DNA from: Bolinopsis microptera
Lineage: Eukaryota; Ctenophora; Tentaculata; Lobata; Bolinopsidae
NCBI RefSeq assembly: GCF_026151205.1
Contig: NC_087078.1
Span: 19,828,265 to 19,892,264 of the forward strand
DNA length: 64,000 nt
Direction of reading: 5' to 3'
Every line of letters begins with the position of its first letter. The stretch's first letter is position 1. Below, in pieces: positions 1 to 11,754 of the stretch. Made by a program: the position numbers and the translations under genes. The notes under the pieces are model-generated. The model was not told the DNA's origin. It ran no database searches and worked only from the letters and a program-made list of their open reading frames with translations.

Positions 1-218
1 GGAAAGATTCTCTAAATGTAAATTATTTTATTGCTCCAGGGTGACAGTTACTGATTTAAAGTTATAATGATATTGTATGAACTTATTTATACAACTAATA
101 TTGATTTATCCAAATATATTAATTGACAAATCATCAAAATCGTCTCTTTAATCGACAAATCAATGTGAACTAATCATCAAACTCATGAAATAATTGGATC
201 AAAAGTCTGATATAAGTG
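1..218. other. AT-rich non-coding stretch
   Basis: No open frame, RNA gene or repeat was recognised here. It leads into the GC-rich minisatellite that follows. Confidence 0.5.
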
Positions 219-403
219 TTGTCACTATACTGCCGTGGCACTGCCGCCGTACTGCCGTGGCACTGCCGCCGTACTGCCGCGGGACTGCCGCCGTACTGCC
301 GCCGTACTGCCGCGGGACTGCCGCCGTACTGCCGCCGTACTGCCGCGGGACTGCCGCCGTACTGCCGCCGTACTGCCGCCGTACTGCCGCCGTACTGCCG
401 TCG
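219..403. repeat. GC-rich 11-bp minisatellite (CTGCCGCCGTA)
   Basis: Tandem copies of CTGCCGCCGTA alternate with a variant in which CGCGGGA replaces CGCCGTA. The regular CCGCGG variants give a partial higher-order pattern. It is open in several frames on both strands (Cys-Arg-Thr-Ala style peptides), as expected for a short repeat without stops, so no protein is proposed. Confidence 0.9.
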
Positions 404-1531
404 GAATACTGATGTATGACCGCAAGTTATATCACATTATCAGATAGTCTTTCTGAGAAAGATCAATCTCAATTGGGCACTCGCCACTCATTGATTGAGT
501 TATAATGGCCCCCTGATTAATATCATATGATTTTCAAGTGAGTGAGTACTCTAATTGTACTCGAGTGCCCAATACTGGAGTATTTCTTTTCATGCTGTCA
601 CGCTGTAGAAGAAATATTGTTTCGCCAAGTTCCAACCGATTCGCCCAATCAAAATAGTGCCACTGTCATCGAAGTGATCAAAATCTATCTACTAAACATT
701 AGTCTAAAATATTGCTATAAAAGGATGCGGTTTTAATGAAGATCGCACGTCACGCACGACTGGAGCCATCCATTTTCAACCGTTAAACCACTTCCTCGAA
801 CATGCAGTTTAAATAAATCTAAACTCTGTAACCATCAGTACGGTGGAAATTGCAGAAATTTAATTGTTAATGATATCAAAATTTGTGCGCCACGTCAATG
901 TAAATCTAAATTTAGATTAATGATATTAAAATGCTAAAATTTAAATCAAAGTATGTCGACATCTCCAACCAAGTTATAATTGTGAGTCGGGCAACTTGAC
1001 CGGTAACCAGACAGATTCTAGGAAGGTTATAGTTTAAAATAGATGTTGATTATCAGGGGTGTAGACTGTAGGGGGCACCCCTGATTATTATGTTCATGGT
1101 TCATAAACTAGGCCATATCCATTTTCTAATGCCACTAGAGTATACCGTATAGTAACAACTTACAAAATAGTCAAGTAATAGAACATGCAATATATTAGAA
1201 TACACCTACTAAAAGTGAAGGCTAAAATTATCATGATTATAAAGATATATACGAATCGTACAATACGATTAATAATAAAATTTTGATCCAAAAGCGACGG
1301 ATTACCCGATTACGGATTACTTTTTTTTCATCACAAATCTATTGCTAATTAAAGTTTAATAACAAATTTATTACTTTAAGTTTTATGACTTACCTCAACC
1401 CTTAAGTTCCAATTCTGGGTAGGATGAGAGTGGACCCGAAGCCGAGTAAATCTTGTGAGCATGGCTTCATATTCCTGTTCTGGCAAGGGTTGGGAGTGCT
1501 GGGTGGCATTGCAATGTTCCTTTGGGTGGAC
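404..1531. other. AT-rich unique sequence, no gene seen
   Basis: I see no coding frame with protein-like composition, no RNA gene and no clear transposon ends here. A 64-codon frame near 542-736 has no recognisable features. Confidence 0.4.
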
Positions 1532-1565
1532 GATGATATTGAATCCTGGTGAGATGTTATATTTA

Positions 1566-3077
1566 ACTAATATAATATTGATTATATGATATTGAATCCT
1601 GGTGAGATGTTATATTTAACTAATATGATATTGATTATATGATATTGATTATATGATATTGATTATATGATATTGATTATATAATATTGATTATATGATA
1701 TTGATTATATGATATTGATTATATGATATTGATTATATGATATTGATTATATGATATTGATTATATGATATTGATTATATGATATTGATTATATGATATT
1801 GATTATATGATATTGATTATATGATATTGATTATATGATATTGATTATATGATATTGATTATATGATATTGATTATATGATATTGATTATATGATATTGA
1901 TTATATGATATTGATTATATGATATTGATTATATGATATTGATTATATGATATTGATTATATGATATTGATTATATGATATTGATTATATGATATTGATT
2001 ATATGATATTGATTATATGATATTGATTATATGATATTGATTATATGATATTGATTATATGATATTGATTATATGATATTGATTATATGATATTGATTAT
2101 ATGACATTGATTATATGACATTGATTATATGATATTGATTATATGATATTGATTATATGATATTGATTATATGATATTGATTATATGATATTGATTATAT
2201 GATATTGATTATATGATATTGATTATATGATATTGATTATATGATATTGATTATATGATATTGATTATATGATATTGATTATATGATATTGATTATATGA
2301 TATTGATTATATGATATTGATTATATGATATTGATTATATGATATTGATTATATGATATTGATTATATGATATTGATTATATGATATTGATTATATGATA
2401 TTGATTATATGATATTGATTATATGATATTGATTATATGATATTGATTATATGATATTGATTATATGATATTGATTATATGATATTGATTATATGATATT
2501 GATTATATGATATTGATTATATGATATTGATTATATGATATTGATTATATGATATTGATTATATGATATTGATTATATGATATTGATTATATGATATTGA
2601 TTATATGATATTGATTATATGATATTGATTATATGATATTGATTATATGATATTGATTATATGATATTGATTATATGATATTGATTATATGATATTGATT
2701 ATATGATATTGATTATATGATATTGATTATATGATATTGATTATATGATATTGATTATATGATATTGATTATATGATATTGATTATATGATATTGATTAT
2801 ATGATATTGATTATATGATATTGATTATATGATATTGATTATATGATATTGATTATATGATATTGATTATATAATATTGATTATATAATATTGATTATAT
2901 GATATTGATTATATGATATTGATTATATAATATTGATTATATGATATTGATTATATGATATTGATTATATAATATTGATTATATGATATTGATTATATGA
3001 TATTGATTATATGATATTGATTATATGATATTGATTATATGATATTGATTATATAATATTGATTATATGATATTGAT
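1566..3077. repeat. 14-bp satellite (GATATTGATTATAT), about 1.5 kb
   Basis: Roughly one hundred near-perfect head-to-tail copies of a 14-bp AT-rich unit. Rare variants (GACATTG near 2101-2125; ATAATATTG, denser after about 2870) mark sub-blocks. The array is preceded by two copies of a ~55-bp segment (GAATCCTGGTGAGATG..., 1538 and 1592) whose end is the seed of the 14-bp unit, so the array probably grew from that duplication. Confidence 0.95.
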
Positions 3078-3410
3078 TTAATGCCTTCCATACAAAGTTA
3101 CAACGAATTCTTCATGTTATGCATCCTGGGTTTGGACAGGATATGACCCGTTTAAAATATATCCATCACGCTACATCACATAATTCTGAAACATATTATA
3201 TTTACAATAAATAATGCAATCACAACATTATATTCAACAAAATAAATTTAATCACAGAATCTCAGATACAAGTAATCATAAATTAAGCACAAAAAACAAA
3301 TTAAACAAGCAATAAATGAATATACAAATTAGCATCCACTGAAAACTTACTCCTTCATAAATTTAACTTTTGACAATCATTCTTTTAGACGGTAATATAA
3401 TGGTTACTAA
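3078..3410. other. Short unique spacer before the LINE
   Basis: AT-rich sequence between the 14-bp array and the open LINE frame. The 5' truncation point of the LINE must lie here or just downstream, but I cannot place it. Confidence 0.4.
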
Positions 3411-5903
3411 TGTATAAGTCACGATTCATGGTTTGACGGCAAGTGTCACACCGCACGACGCCTCTTCAAGCGGTCAATAAAGATTGTCGATAATAACCCT
3501 GACAATCAAAGGATCAAAGCTCGACACCGTGCTAACTGCAGAGGATATCGAAAGATTGTCAATAAGAAACGGGATGACTTCTTCAATAGTCTTAACAAAA
3601 AGATTAAAAACGGTAAAACCATATCCTGGAGAGACTTCAAAAAGCTTAAGAGCTACAAGAAGGAAGAAGTCCAAACTGACTCAGAGCAACTTAAAACCTT
3701 CCATCAGTTCTACGCTGAGCTCTACTCTGACACTCATCCAACTGTAGACTCACTCACCAAAAGAGCTCTCCTCGAAGAAGCCAACACCCTAGCCGAGGGA
3801 TCTGCCCCCAATGAGTCGCTGAACAGCGCATTTACACTGGGTGAGCTGAACGCTGCACTAGGCAAACTAAAATCCGGCAAAGCATCTGCTTTTGACCACA
3901 TAAGCAATGAAATGCTCAAGGGTTTGAACGTGAAAATGAGGTCCCTCCTCCTTAAACTCTTCAATCTGTGCCTTGAGACAGGAACCTACCTCTGGAGCAA
4001 AAGTGTGATCACACCGATTCACAAAAAAGGGTGCATCAGGAACCCTGACAACTATAGAGCAATAGCAGTATGTAGCTGTATTGGGAAACTGCTCTCCACG
4101 ATGCTGCTATCTCGGCTTGTCACTCACCGCCAAATCTCTCATTCTGATCCACCTAATCAAGCAGGCTTTACCAAAGGAAGTCAATGTAATGACCATATAT
4201 TCACGCTGATGTCCACAATCGAAAAATACAAGAAAGTGAAAAATAAAATATATGCAGTGTTCATTGATCTCCGAAAAGCGTTTGATCTAGTGTGCAGACA
4301 AGCCCTCCTGTTCAAACTAGCCTGCTATGGCGTCAATGGCGGCTACTACGACATCATCAAAGACATGTACAGTAAATCAGAGGGTCATATCAAGATGAAT
4401 GGTAAAATCAGTGAAGCATTCAAGATCCTCAAAGGGACTGAACAAGGACATCCACTCAGCCCCGAGTTTTTCAAAGTCTACTTTAAAAAGCTTTCTGACC
4501 TCCTCAATGAAGCCGTTGTGAACTGCCCAACTCTCGCTGGTATCTCAGTGACTCACCTAGCGTGGGCTGATGATCTAGTAATCCTCGCCCTAGATCCTGA
4601 ATCACTCCAAAAGTTGCTTTCGATCATTGGGGACTACTGTATCGAATGGGGTCTGAAAATCAACATCTCCAAAACTAAATTCATGGTCTTCAACGGTAAA
4701 GGACCTGACATTCCAAACTGGCGTCCTTCTATTCATGACAGGGATATAGAGATGGTCTCCAGCTACTGCTATCTTGGAATCATTATAAGCAGCACAGGGA
4801 AATTTCGGCAGGCAACTGACTCTCTCTACCGTAAGGGACTCGGAGCTTACTTTAGCTTGAGAAGCACCATAGACCGGAGATACATTGACGCATCATGCCT
4901 TAACAAACTATTTGACACCCTTGTCAAGCCTATTCTACTATACGGTTGTCAAGTTTGGGCCCCAGTTCTACCCACCGTCAGTAAGGTCCTCTCTTGCTTC
5001 AGCAAGTTTCACAACCTTGATCATGCAGTCTCCCACATCGCAAAACAGAAACTGGAGCAAGTGCACCTACGTCACCTCAAATACCTTCTTGGTATTAACA
5101 GAAGGGCAGTCAATGCTACAGCCTGGGGAGAAACTGGCTCATACCCAATTATAATTGAGATGTTGAAACTGAGTACTAAATACTTCAAAAGAGTTATGAG
5201 CCTTCCCTCAACACAACTGGTCAAAGCTGCAATGACTGAGCAGATTAACCTCAAATTGTCATGGTTTGGCATCGAATCAGTTATCAAGTCATTTAACAAC
5301 ATCGACCTTCCTGACAGGAATTCATCATCGTTGCTCAACGCAACCTTCCTCGCGGACTCCTGCAGCCCTGAATTGATGACAGAGAACCTGCGAAAACTAT
5401 TCCGTGATTCCTGGGGTTCTCTTGTGAAAGATTCTAGAAAGCTATCATTCTACAGTGAAGTCAAAAAAGAATTTGGATGGGAGCCATATCTAAACCACGC
5501 TAGGTCTTTCCAGGACAGAAGGGCAACCACACAGATTCGGTCCAGTTCTCATCACCTTAGAATTGAAAGGGGGAGGTACGACAAAACTCCACTTGATGAA
5601 AGGACCTGTAACTATTGCGAGCTGAACATCAACCAGCTAATCATCGAAGACGAGAATCATATGCTCCATTCCTGCCCCCTAGGGAAAGTTCCAAGGGACA
5701 GATTTCAAAGCCTCAGTGGAAATCTAGTCAGCATTGACGGAAATGGTAGCTTCAATCTTGCCTCCACGTTTATCTCGCAACCCGATTGCATGGACAAACT
5801 CAGCGATGAGGACGTAAGTTTGATCAAACTCTCGACCAGCACCATTAATAAAATCTACAGACTAACCCTCAACTTCAAAGAAAGTCTAAATGTAGATAAC
5901 TAG
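3411..5903 (+). CDS. 5'-truncated LINE reverse transcriptase (non-LTR retrotransposon ORF2)
   Basis: One frame is open from 3411 (after a stop at 3408) to the TAG at 5901-5903, about 830 codons; the internal ATG at 3912 is not the true start. The first residues (SWFDGKC...) resemble the linker after the AP-endonuclease, so the endonuclease is missing and the copy is 5'-truncated. RT motifs follow in order: the NYRAIAV block, QAGFTKGSQCND, motif A FIDLRKAFD (4260-4286), motif B GTEQGHPLSP, motif C AWADDL (4560-4577), the KTKFMVF block, YLGIIISSTG and the thumb LLYGCQVWAP. A C-terminal CxxC...HxxxxC knuckle (CNYCE...HMLHSCP) lies near 5610-5680. The protein would act in target-primed reverse transcription. 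The catalytic DD is intact and no internal stop is seen, so the copy is recent or well preserved. Clade assignment is uncertain. Confidence 0.93.
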   Translation, partial: CISHDSWFDGKCHTARRLFKRSIKIVDNNPDNQRIKARHRANCRGYRKIVNKKRDDFFNSLNKKIKNGKTISWRDFKKLKSYKKEEVQTDSEQLKTFHQFYAELYSDTHPTVDSLTKRALLEEANTLAEGSAPNESLNSAFTLGELNAALGKLKSGKASAFDHISNEMLKGLNVKMRSLLLKLFNLCLETGTYLWSKSVITPIHKKGCIRNPDNYRAIAVCSCIGKLLSTMLLSRLVTHRQISHSDPPNQAGFTKGSQCNDHIFTLMSTIEKYKKVKNKIYAVFIDLRKAFDLVCRQALLFKLACYGVNGGYYDIIKDMYSKSEGHIKMNGKISEAFKILKGTEQGHPLSPEFFKVYFKKLSDLLNEAVVNCPTLAGISVTHLAWADDLVILALDPESLQKLLSIIGDYCIEWGLKINISKTKFMVFNGKGPDIPNWRPSIHDRDIEMVSSYCYLGIIISSTGKFRQATDSLYRKGLGAYFSLRSTIDRRYIDASCLNKLFDTLVKPILLYGCQVWAPVLPTVSKVLSCFSKFHNLDHAVSHIAKQKLEQVHLRHLKYLLGINRRAVNATAWGETGSYPIIIEMLKLSTKYFKRVMSLPSTQLVKAAMTEQINLKLSWFGIESVIKSFNNIDLPDRNSSSLLNATFLADSCSPELMTENLRKLFRDSWGSLVKDSRKLSFYSEVKKEFGWEPYLNHARSFQDRRATTQIRSSSHHLRIERGRYDKTPLDERTCNYCELNINQLIIEDENHMLHSCPLGKVPRDRFQSLSGNLVSIDGNGSFNLASTFISQPDCMDKLSDEDVSLIKLSTSTINKIYRLTLNFKESLNVDN

Positions 5904-6390
5904 CTTCCTCTTTCAGTCCTTCCTTTCTTTTTTTCCCCTTTTTCTTTCCGCCTTTTTTTCTTTTCCAGCTTTGGATCTGTGACGGATGTGATGGATTTCT
6001 TGCGGTCACTTTTATCCCTACATGGGCTCCCGGCCGTGCGTCCATGTAGGAGCCGTGGGGCCTTCCGAGTGATAGGGTTACAGTGACTGTTAGTAGGGAA
6101 AGTATGAAGGCTATATCAGTAGACACAATTACCGAACGCAGGGCATTGGCTCGACCTCCAAGACAGGGTATCCGTGAGGACCCTGGTCGTAATCAGCTCT
6201 GCACTGCTCCAGTGTATCCTGATGCCTGAAATCTTGGACACTGCCTACGTACGGGGTAGACAGCCACTGATAATTTTGTCTGTGAGTTTTTCGTCACTTC
6301 CTGACATGAGTCAGACCTCAGCTGGATCCTTCCTGTTTAGCTTTTTCTGAGCTTCCCGCTCGACCTCCTTCTTCAATCTTCATTCATCAT
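5904..6390 (+). mobile_element. Probable 3' UTR of the LINE
   Basis: Non-coding sequence directly after the LINE stop codon. It starts with a T/C-rich run and contains a hairpin at about 6019-6051 (CCTACATGG...CCATGTAGG). A short CATCATCATC stretch at about 6380-6396 may be the 3' tail. The end of the element is inferred, not proven; no target-site duplication could be paired because the 5' end is unknown. Confidence 0.45.
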
Positions 6391-6978
6391 CATCAGTTAG
6401 AGCTGCCGTGCTCTCGAACTTTCCCTTCACACTCCACCACGGCACCTCCTTCGAGGCCTCTTGCCAGGTAACACCAGCTCTCAGACATAGGCAAGCTTAC
6501 CGCGCACGGCGTTTTTTATTTTTTGTTTCGTCCTTTCCGTGTGTGCCGTTTTGTGCCACCCTCTCTGCTGTTCCTGCGAAATTGCGCTCATTCGCTCTTC
6601 AATGGGCTGTTCATTTGACAGAGTTACTGGCTGGCACTCCAAACATCTTCTCACTCACAATCACCATCAATCAAATTCAAAATTATGCAATCAATCACTA
6701 TACATCCACGATCATATGATCAAAACACAAAACTTTGTTATATACTGTTTCTGTTTGAGATTTGAATAACGTTACTGTAATGTTTCAAATTATATTTTAA
6801 ATGTTCAAAATGTTGATAATAAGGTTAATTATATTATAATTAGTATAGCAGATCTAAATGCGACAACCTGCTAGGTACAAGAAATTGAAGACAGACAACT
6901 GGTTCCCTGTGGTGGACTTCTTCCTTCCGGCACATATTATCGGTGCAACTTTCTCAGGTAAACACCAAGGTAGAGGCC
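6391..6978. other. Sequence without a recognised gene
   Basis: A 103-codon frame at 6408-6719 has no recognisable domain and begins in what may still be LINE-flanking sequence. Nothing else is supported. Confidence 0.35.
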
Positions 6979-7248
<270 letters not shown>

Positions 7249-7797
7249 GTATAGAGGCCATATTACATTCTGCAGTTCGTCAGATAAACAAGATTATTTA
7301 GATTTCGGTGACCAAAACAGAAATGTATTGTTGCGAATTTCGATCATACATTAGTCATACCAGTTCCACAATAAGTCATACTATCACTATTCACTAATAC
7401 TAATAGTAATGACACAAGAAACTCATATAATATTACTGACCTGTATACGCTGGTCAGGGGCAGCAGCTTACGGAGTTTGGAGGTATGGAGGGTTCCAGAA
7501 GCAGATAGTTAGACTTACTATTCATCTGTTCCAAACAGTACTTGCTATATGCTGGGTTCCCATCATCTTCAAATCTAGGGACCTTCTAGTGGTGGGTTTA
7601 GTTATTGTTCGTTAGATGGTACATAATGTACATTGTACATAATGTACATTGTACTACACACATTTCACTTTGATATCACGATTACTAAAATATTACCATG
7701 CAATATTACTTTTTTGAATATTAATGATCTGGTCTACTATCTAACCGTTGAAATTTGCATGATCCCTAATTGGCCCACGTCAGCAATCAGTTATTAT
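7249..7797. other. Unique spacer with a short palindromic repeat
   Basis: No gene recognised. At about 7618-7650, ACATAATGTACATTGT is repeated twice; each unit contains the palindrome TGTACA. Confidence 0.4.
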
Positions 7798-7965
7798 AAT
7801 AGCATTTAACCTCTAAAAAACCCAGGGTTTTGTGATCACGTTCCTAATACTGGTGATTAGTTATTGTAATAGCATTTAATCTCTAAAAAACGATTAGTTA
7901 TTGTAATAGCATTTAACCTCAAAAAACCCAGGGTTTTGTGATCACGTTCCTTATACTGGCGATTA
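7798..7965. repeat. 63-bp direct duplication
   Basis: The segment at 7798-7860 (AATAGCATTTAACCTC...GTGATTAG) recurs at 7903-7965 with few changes, about 105 bp apart. Both copies contain AACCCAGGGTTTTGTGATCA. Part of the unit also appears between them (GATTAGTTATTGTAATAGC). Confidence 0.85.
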
Positions 7966-8085
7966 GTGTGGTCCGGACAGCGCTGTACTTCAACCTGAAC
8001 GCCGCACTGGGCGGCCTGTGTCTACCCAGTGATATTTGGTACGGGTACTTATCAGCAGTAGTGTTGCAGCTCTGGAACCTCAACA

Positions 8086-8333
8086 CTGAGTAGGGACACT
8101 GAGTAGGGACACTGAGTAGGGACACTGAGTAGGGACACTGAGTAGGGACACTGAGTAGGGACACTGAGTAGGGACACTGAGTAGGGACACTGAGTAGGGA
8201 CACTGAGTAGGGACACTGAGTAGGGACACTGAGTAGGGACACTGAGTAGGGACACTGAGTAGGGACACTGAGTAGGGACACTGAGTAGGGACACTGAGTA
8301 GGGACACTGAGTAGGGACACTGAGTAGGGACAC
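8086..8333. repeat. 13-bp minisatellite (GGGACACTGAGTA)
   Basis: About 19 perfect tandem copies. The 13-bp length with no stop on the minus strand makes all three minus frames open, giving the same short peptide repeat in each. These are not genes. Confidence 0.95.
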
Positions 8334-8465
8334 TGCTAGTCTTATATCGCTTCTCTCACAGAAGCTTAGTACATTTTAGCTTATGATTAATATTATATTT
8401 TTACCTATAGTTTACCTAGATTGTGCAGGATGCTTGAAAAGAGCGCCACGCACAGGGATTGGCGT

Positions 8466-8680
8466 GCCAAGTAACTATGGTAACTATGTGACCAAGTAAC
8501 TATGTAACTATGTGACTAATGTGTGTAACTATGGTAACTATGTGACTAATGTGTGTAACTATGGTATTGGTAACTATGGTAACTATGGTAACTATGGTAA
8601 CTATGGTAACTATGGTAACTATGGTAACTATGGTAACTATGGTAACTATGGTAACTATGGTAACTATGGTAACTATGTGT
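8466..8680. repeat. 9-bp minisatellite (GGTAACTAT)
   Basis: First an irregular block of AACTATG/TGTGTAACTATG units, then about 13 perfect 9-bp copies from 8566. The array continues at 9297-9310 beyond a 612-bp insertion, so it was interrupted by the adjacent transposon. Confidence 0.93.
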
Positions 8681-8683
8681 AAC

Positions 8684-9295
8684 CAGGCACGTAGCCAGGG
8701 GGGCAGGGGGCTGCAGCCCCCCCCCCCCCCCCCCCGCCGGAAACAATTGAACCCCAGTTGCAGTTAGCAGCAGTTTCTTTGCACTATAGTCCCCCTGTGC
8801 CTAGTCCCCATGGTCGCCTGGTAACTGGGCTGTGTTTATGACTGCAGTCTGTACTGTTTAAACGGCAGGCAATTGACTTCAGCACTTCGTTAATTATTAC
8901 CAAATCCCACTATACATGTACTTATTCCATTCAATGTGGCAAGTACTGAGTTCGGTAGGGACTGGGAGGACATTTTGGCATTTGCTTAAGACGATGAGGC
9001 CCGAGCACTGAGTAAGTCGTAAATTCTGATTGGAGAATGCATATTGCTGTTGTGAAATTACTAAATTTACGTGAGTACTTGATTCTTTTCAGTCCCAGTT
9101 TATTGCTGTCCTACAAATTTCTTTAATGCCAAACGTCGTCTAAAACACCCTATTTCTCAAAATGTTTCCGGGGGGCTGCGCCCCCTAGCCCCCCGCCCAA
9201 GGCCCCTGCCGCAGCTTGCTCGCTGCGCAGCTGGGTTGGACTCGTCGCGGCTCGCCGAGGGCCCCTCCCAAAGAAAAATACTGGCTACGTGCCTG
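8684..9295. mobile_element. hAT-like non-autonomous DNA transposon (612 bp)
   Basis: The ends are an inverted repeat: CAGGCACGTAGCCAG at the left, and its complement CTGGCTACGTGCCTG at 9281-9295. An identical 8-bp target-site duplication, TGTGTAAC, flanks it at 8676-8683 and 9296-9303. An 8-bp duplication and CAGG-type ends fit the hAT superfamily; the assignment is inferred from these alone. The interior has a long C run and a G/C-rich subterminal block but no transposase frame. It inserted inside the GGTAACTAT minisatellite. Confidence 0.85.
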
Positions 9296-9303
9296 TGTGT
9301 AAC

Positions 9304-9704
9304 TATGGTATCTGTGTGATCGCACGCAAAACTCACGCGTCCACGTAGTTATAGTTTGGCGGATGTTACTCGTCTAAATTTCTTCGAAGTAGCGCGCGCC
9401 GGGCCAAATCATTAACAATGGTCAAAGTTATAGTCTGATCCTTCGATATTTACTGTTTAAATGGGTCCAATCAGAAGCGAAGATCTCTAGCTCTGATAAC
9501 TGACAGTGACAATACAACGTAAACAGCCCTTTTAAGAGGTAAAGACTTCTCAGCGGGCTGCGCGCGGCCGGCTCCCAATTAATATCGAAAGAACAATATT
9601 AGATTCAGTAATATGTGAACCTACTTCCCATTGTATTTTTAATTGATTGGCATTACTTATCAGCATGACAGTGTTCATGCATCACGATTAAGTCGTCTTA
9701 AAGA
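9304..9704. other. Unique spacer, nothing recognised
   Basis: No open frame, RNA gene or repeat could be supported between the hAT-like and the next inverted-repeat element. Confidence 0.4.
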
Positions 9705-9707
9705 TAA

Positions 9708-10380
9708 TAGTCTATGTAATAAGCGCCATGAGTTGGCACAGAATTTTTTGTCTCTGATTTTGATAAATTTGGTACCAAAAGTTGCCTTTAACTGTGAATA
9801 ATGAAAATTCACCGTGTAGCACGATTCGTCGAGATGTATGTGGGCCTCCTGTGCATTGCAAAAGTGTACTATGGACGAAAAATGGTTAATTTATTGCTTA
9901 AAATGCCTATAACTCCTAAAATATTGAATATTTTGAAATAATTCTTACAGAATCGTAATGAACTTAATCAGACACAACTTTTGGTACCAAAATTATAATA
10001 TTTAAAGCACCAAATTTTTCGAAAATTTGTTCAAAATTTTACACAAGGGGGGACCCTTGTGTTCAGATTAAAAACTTTTGAAAAAAAAATTCCTTTAAAT
10101 CTTAAAATATTAGTACTAAAAGTTTCGTCTCGATGAGCTGATTACGATACCATGATAACTATGTAATAATAATTTAAAATGTGAAAGTTATAGGCCAAAA
10201 ACTAAAAATTTGCGCGAAAAAAGCACGCGCGGCGAATAAGCGCCGTGTAGCATTTTTAGCGAAAATTGCTACACGGTGGATTTATTTTATTCACATTTTT
10301 AGACAACTTTTGGTACCAAATTTATCGAAATCGGAGAAAAAAAGTTATGTGCTCGCGCTTGGCGCTTATTACACTGACTA
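9708..10380. mobile_element. MITE-like element with long imperfect inverted repeats (673 bp)
   Basis: The left end TAGTCTATGTAATAAGCGCC pairs with the complement of the right end (GGCGCTTATTACACTGACTA). Pairing continues imperfectly for more than 100 bp through ATAAATTTGGTACCAAAAG and CCGTGTAGC on both arms. TAA flanks both sides (9705-9707 and 10381-10383), fitting the 3-bp TWA duplication typical of PIF/Harbinger; a TA duplication is also possible. No transposase is present. Confidence 0.75.
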
Positions 10381-10472
10381 TAATGTGAAAGAACATATGG
10401 AAATAATAACGCGGAGCCCCCTACACTCCCAGTCCCCTACACTCAACCCGAGTTATTAGGGACCGATTATAA

Positions 10473-10638
10473 GGGGTTGTTCACATATTACGTAATCAGC
10501 TGAGGGGGGTTTCCAAATGATTACACTAGTGTAATTTTTACACAATAGCAGAATAGCTATATATGTGTAAATCTGATTACGGAGGTCGGGGGTGGGGTAA
10601 AAATTTTGATTTCGTAATATGTCAATGTGAACGACCCC
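10473..10638. mobile_element. Short Harbinger-like MITE (166 bp)
   Basis: The left end GGGGTTGTTCACATATTACG and the complement of the right end (GGGGTCGTTCACATTGAC...) form the inverted repeat. TAA flanks both sides (10470-10472, 10639-10641). The interior holds a perfect palindrome, TTACACTAGTGTAA, at about 10523-10536. It has no coding capacity. A related, more divergent end occurs at about 25443. Confidence 0.78.
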
Positions 10639-10971
10639 TAATAAGAAGGACTCAAAGATCAAAACTGAAACTCTCCTTGGAAACTAAAATTTGCATGTAG
10701 AACTAGAACTTCTGATAAGTTCGGCTTATTTGCATTTGATTTATAATTTAATCCTAATCGCTAAGGAATTTTTCTTCCAAATATAAAATATTTCGTTTAT
10801 TTTCGCAGATATGAAATTGAATTCACATAGCCATGTCACATGTGTATACTGTATACGCGTACTGCGTGACGCGCTTGTTTCACTACTAGTACTACTGCAA
10901 CTGCAAGCGAGAGGGCTCTGGTTAGAGCAAGAAATTGAATTCAGATCAACTTCATTCAAAAATATGTGTTA

Positions 10972-11751
10972 GGAGCCATCTACTTAGGACGTCCGGCAAA
11001 TAGGGAGGGGCGGTGCAGGTGGTTTTGGAATTTCGGACAACAGACAAATCCGGACAGGGGGAGGGGGGTGGTTTCTGAAAATCCGGACGTCCGGAAATGT
11101 TGGCAGAATTAACGAAAAAGTTCCATTTATTTCAACTCTTCAACACTAATTACTTTGTAAGTTAAGATCCCTGTATTTTGAACGAGAAGGCGATTCCCAG
11201 AGCAGCTCATGAGAGCCGAGTTTTATTCGTACTCTTAAAAGTCGCTCCCACTAAATCGCTCGCCCAAATTTCAAGAAAATTCTTGTGAAAAGGCCCTGAA
11301 GGTATAAATAAAATCTGTCCCGGTGTATTTTTGGACGCTGATAGTGATTCCGAATCACCCCTCATGACGTAGGGCAAAAATAACTTCCCTGGAAAGTTAT
11401 GGGCAAAAAACTGTTTTGGTCACGTGACACGCTAGTAGAACACGAATTTGATTGTTTAGGGGTTGAATTTGATTGTTTAGCCTTAGGGTTGTGGTTAGGG
11501 TTATGGATAGCTTTGTGTTTATGGTTAGGGTTAGGATTAGGGTTTATGTAAAACCGTTTTGTTCGGCTGCAAAACAATAAAAACCAAAGTCACGTAATAA
11601 TTTTTGGGCGAGCGAATTAGTAAGAGCCCTTAAAAGTAGCTGGAAATCCGGACGTCCGGGGGTGGTTTTGAAATTTCGGACACACCCGGACAGGGGGAGG
11701 GGGTGGTCTGAAATTCTGCGATTTTGGCAAACGTCCTAAGTAGATGGCCCC
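10972..11751. mobile_element. Harbinger-like MITE with TTA duplication (780 bp)
   Basis: Left end GGAGCCATCTACTTAGGACG, right end (complement) GGGGCCATCTACTTAGGACG, one mismatch in 20. TTA lies on both sides (10969-10971 and 11752-11754). Further inverted blocks lie inside: CCGGACAGGGGGAGGGGG with GGACGTCCGG on both arms, and GCTCGCCCAAA opposite TTTGGGCGAGC with flanking AAAAGT sequence. The element is thus foldback-like over much of its length. No transposase frame is visible. Confidence 0.82.
11461..11546. repeat. Degenerate telomere-like TTAGGG stretch inside the MITE
   Basis: GGTTAGGGTTA-type hexamers interspersed with variants. It is short, internal and inside a transposable element, so it does not mark a chromosome end. 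Confidence 0.6.
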
Positions 11752-11754
11752 TTA

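Noticed and set aside
8546-8767. Met/Val/Thr-repeat and His/Ser/Tyr-repeat frames
   Set aside because: They are the 9-bp minisatellite read in frame, extended by chance into the hAT-like element.
11461-11546. Telomere or chromosome end
   Set aside because: The TTAGGG-like stretch is short, degenerate and inside a MITE.
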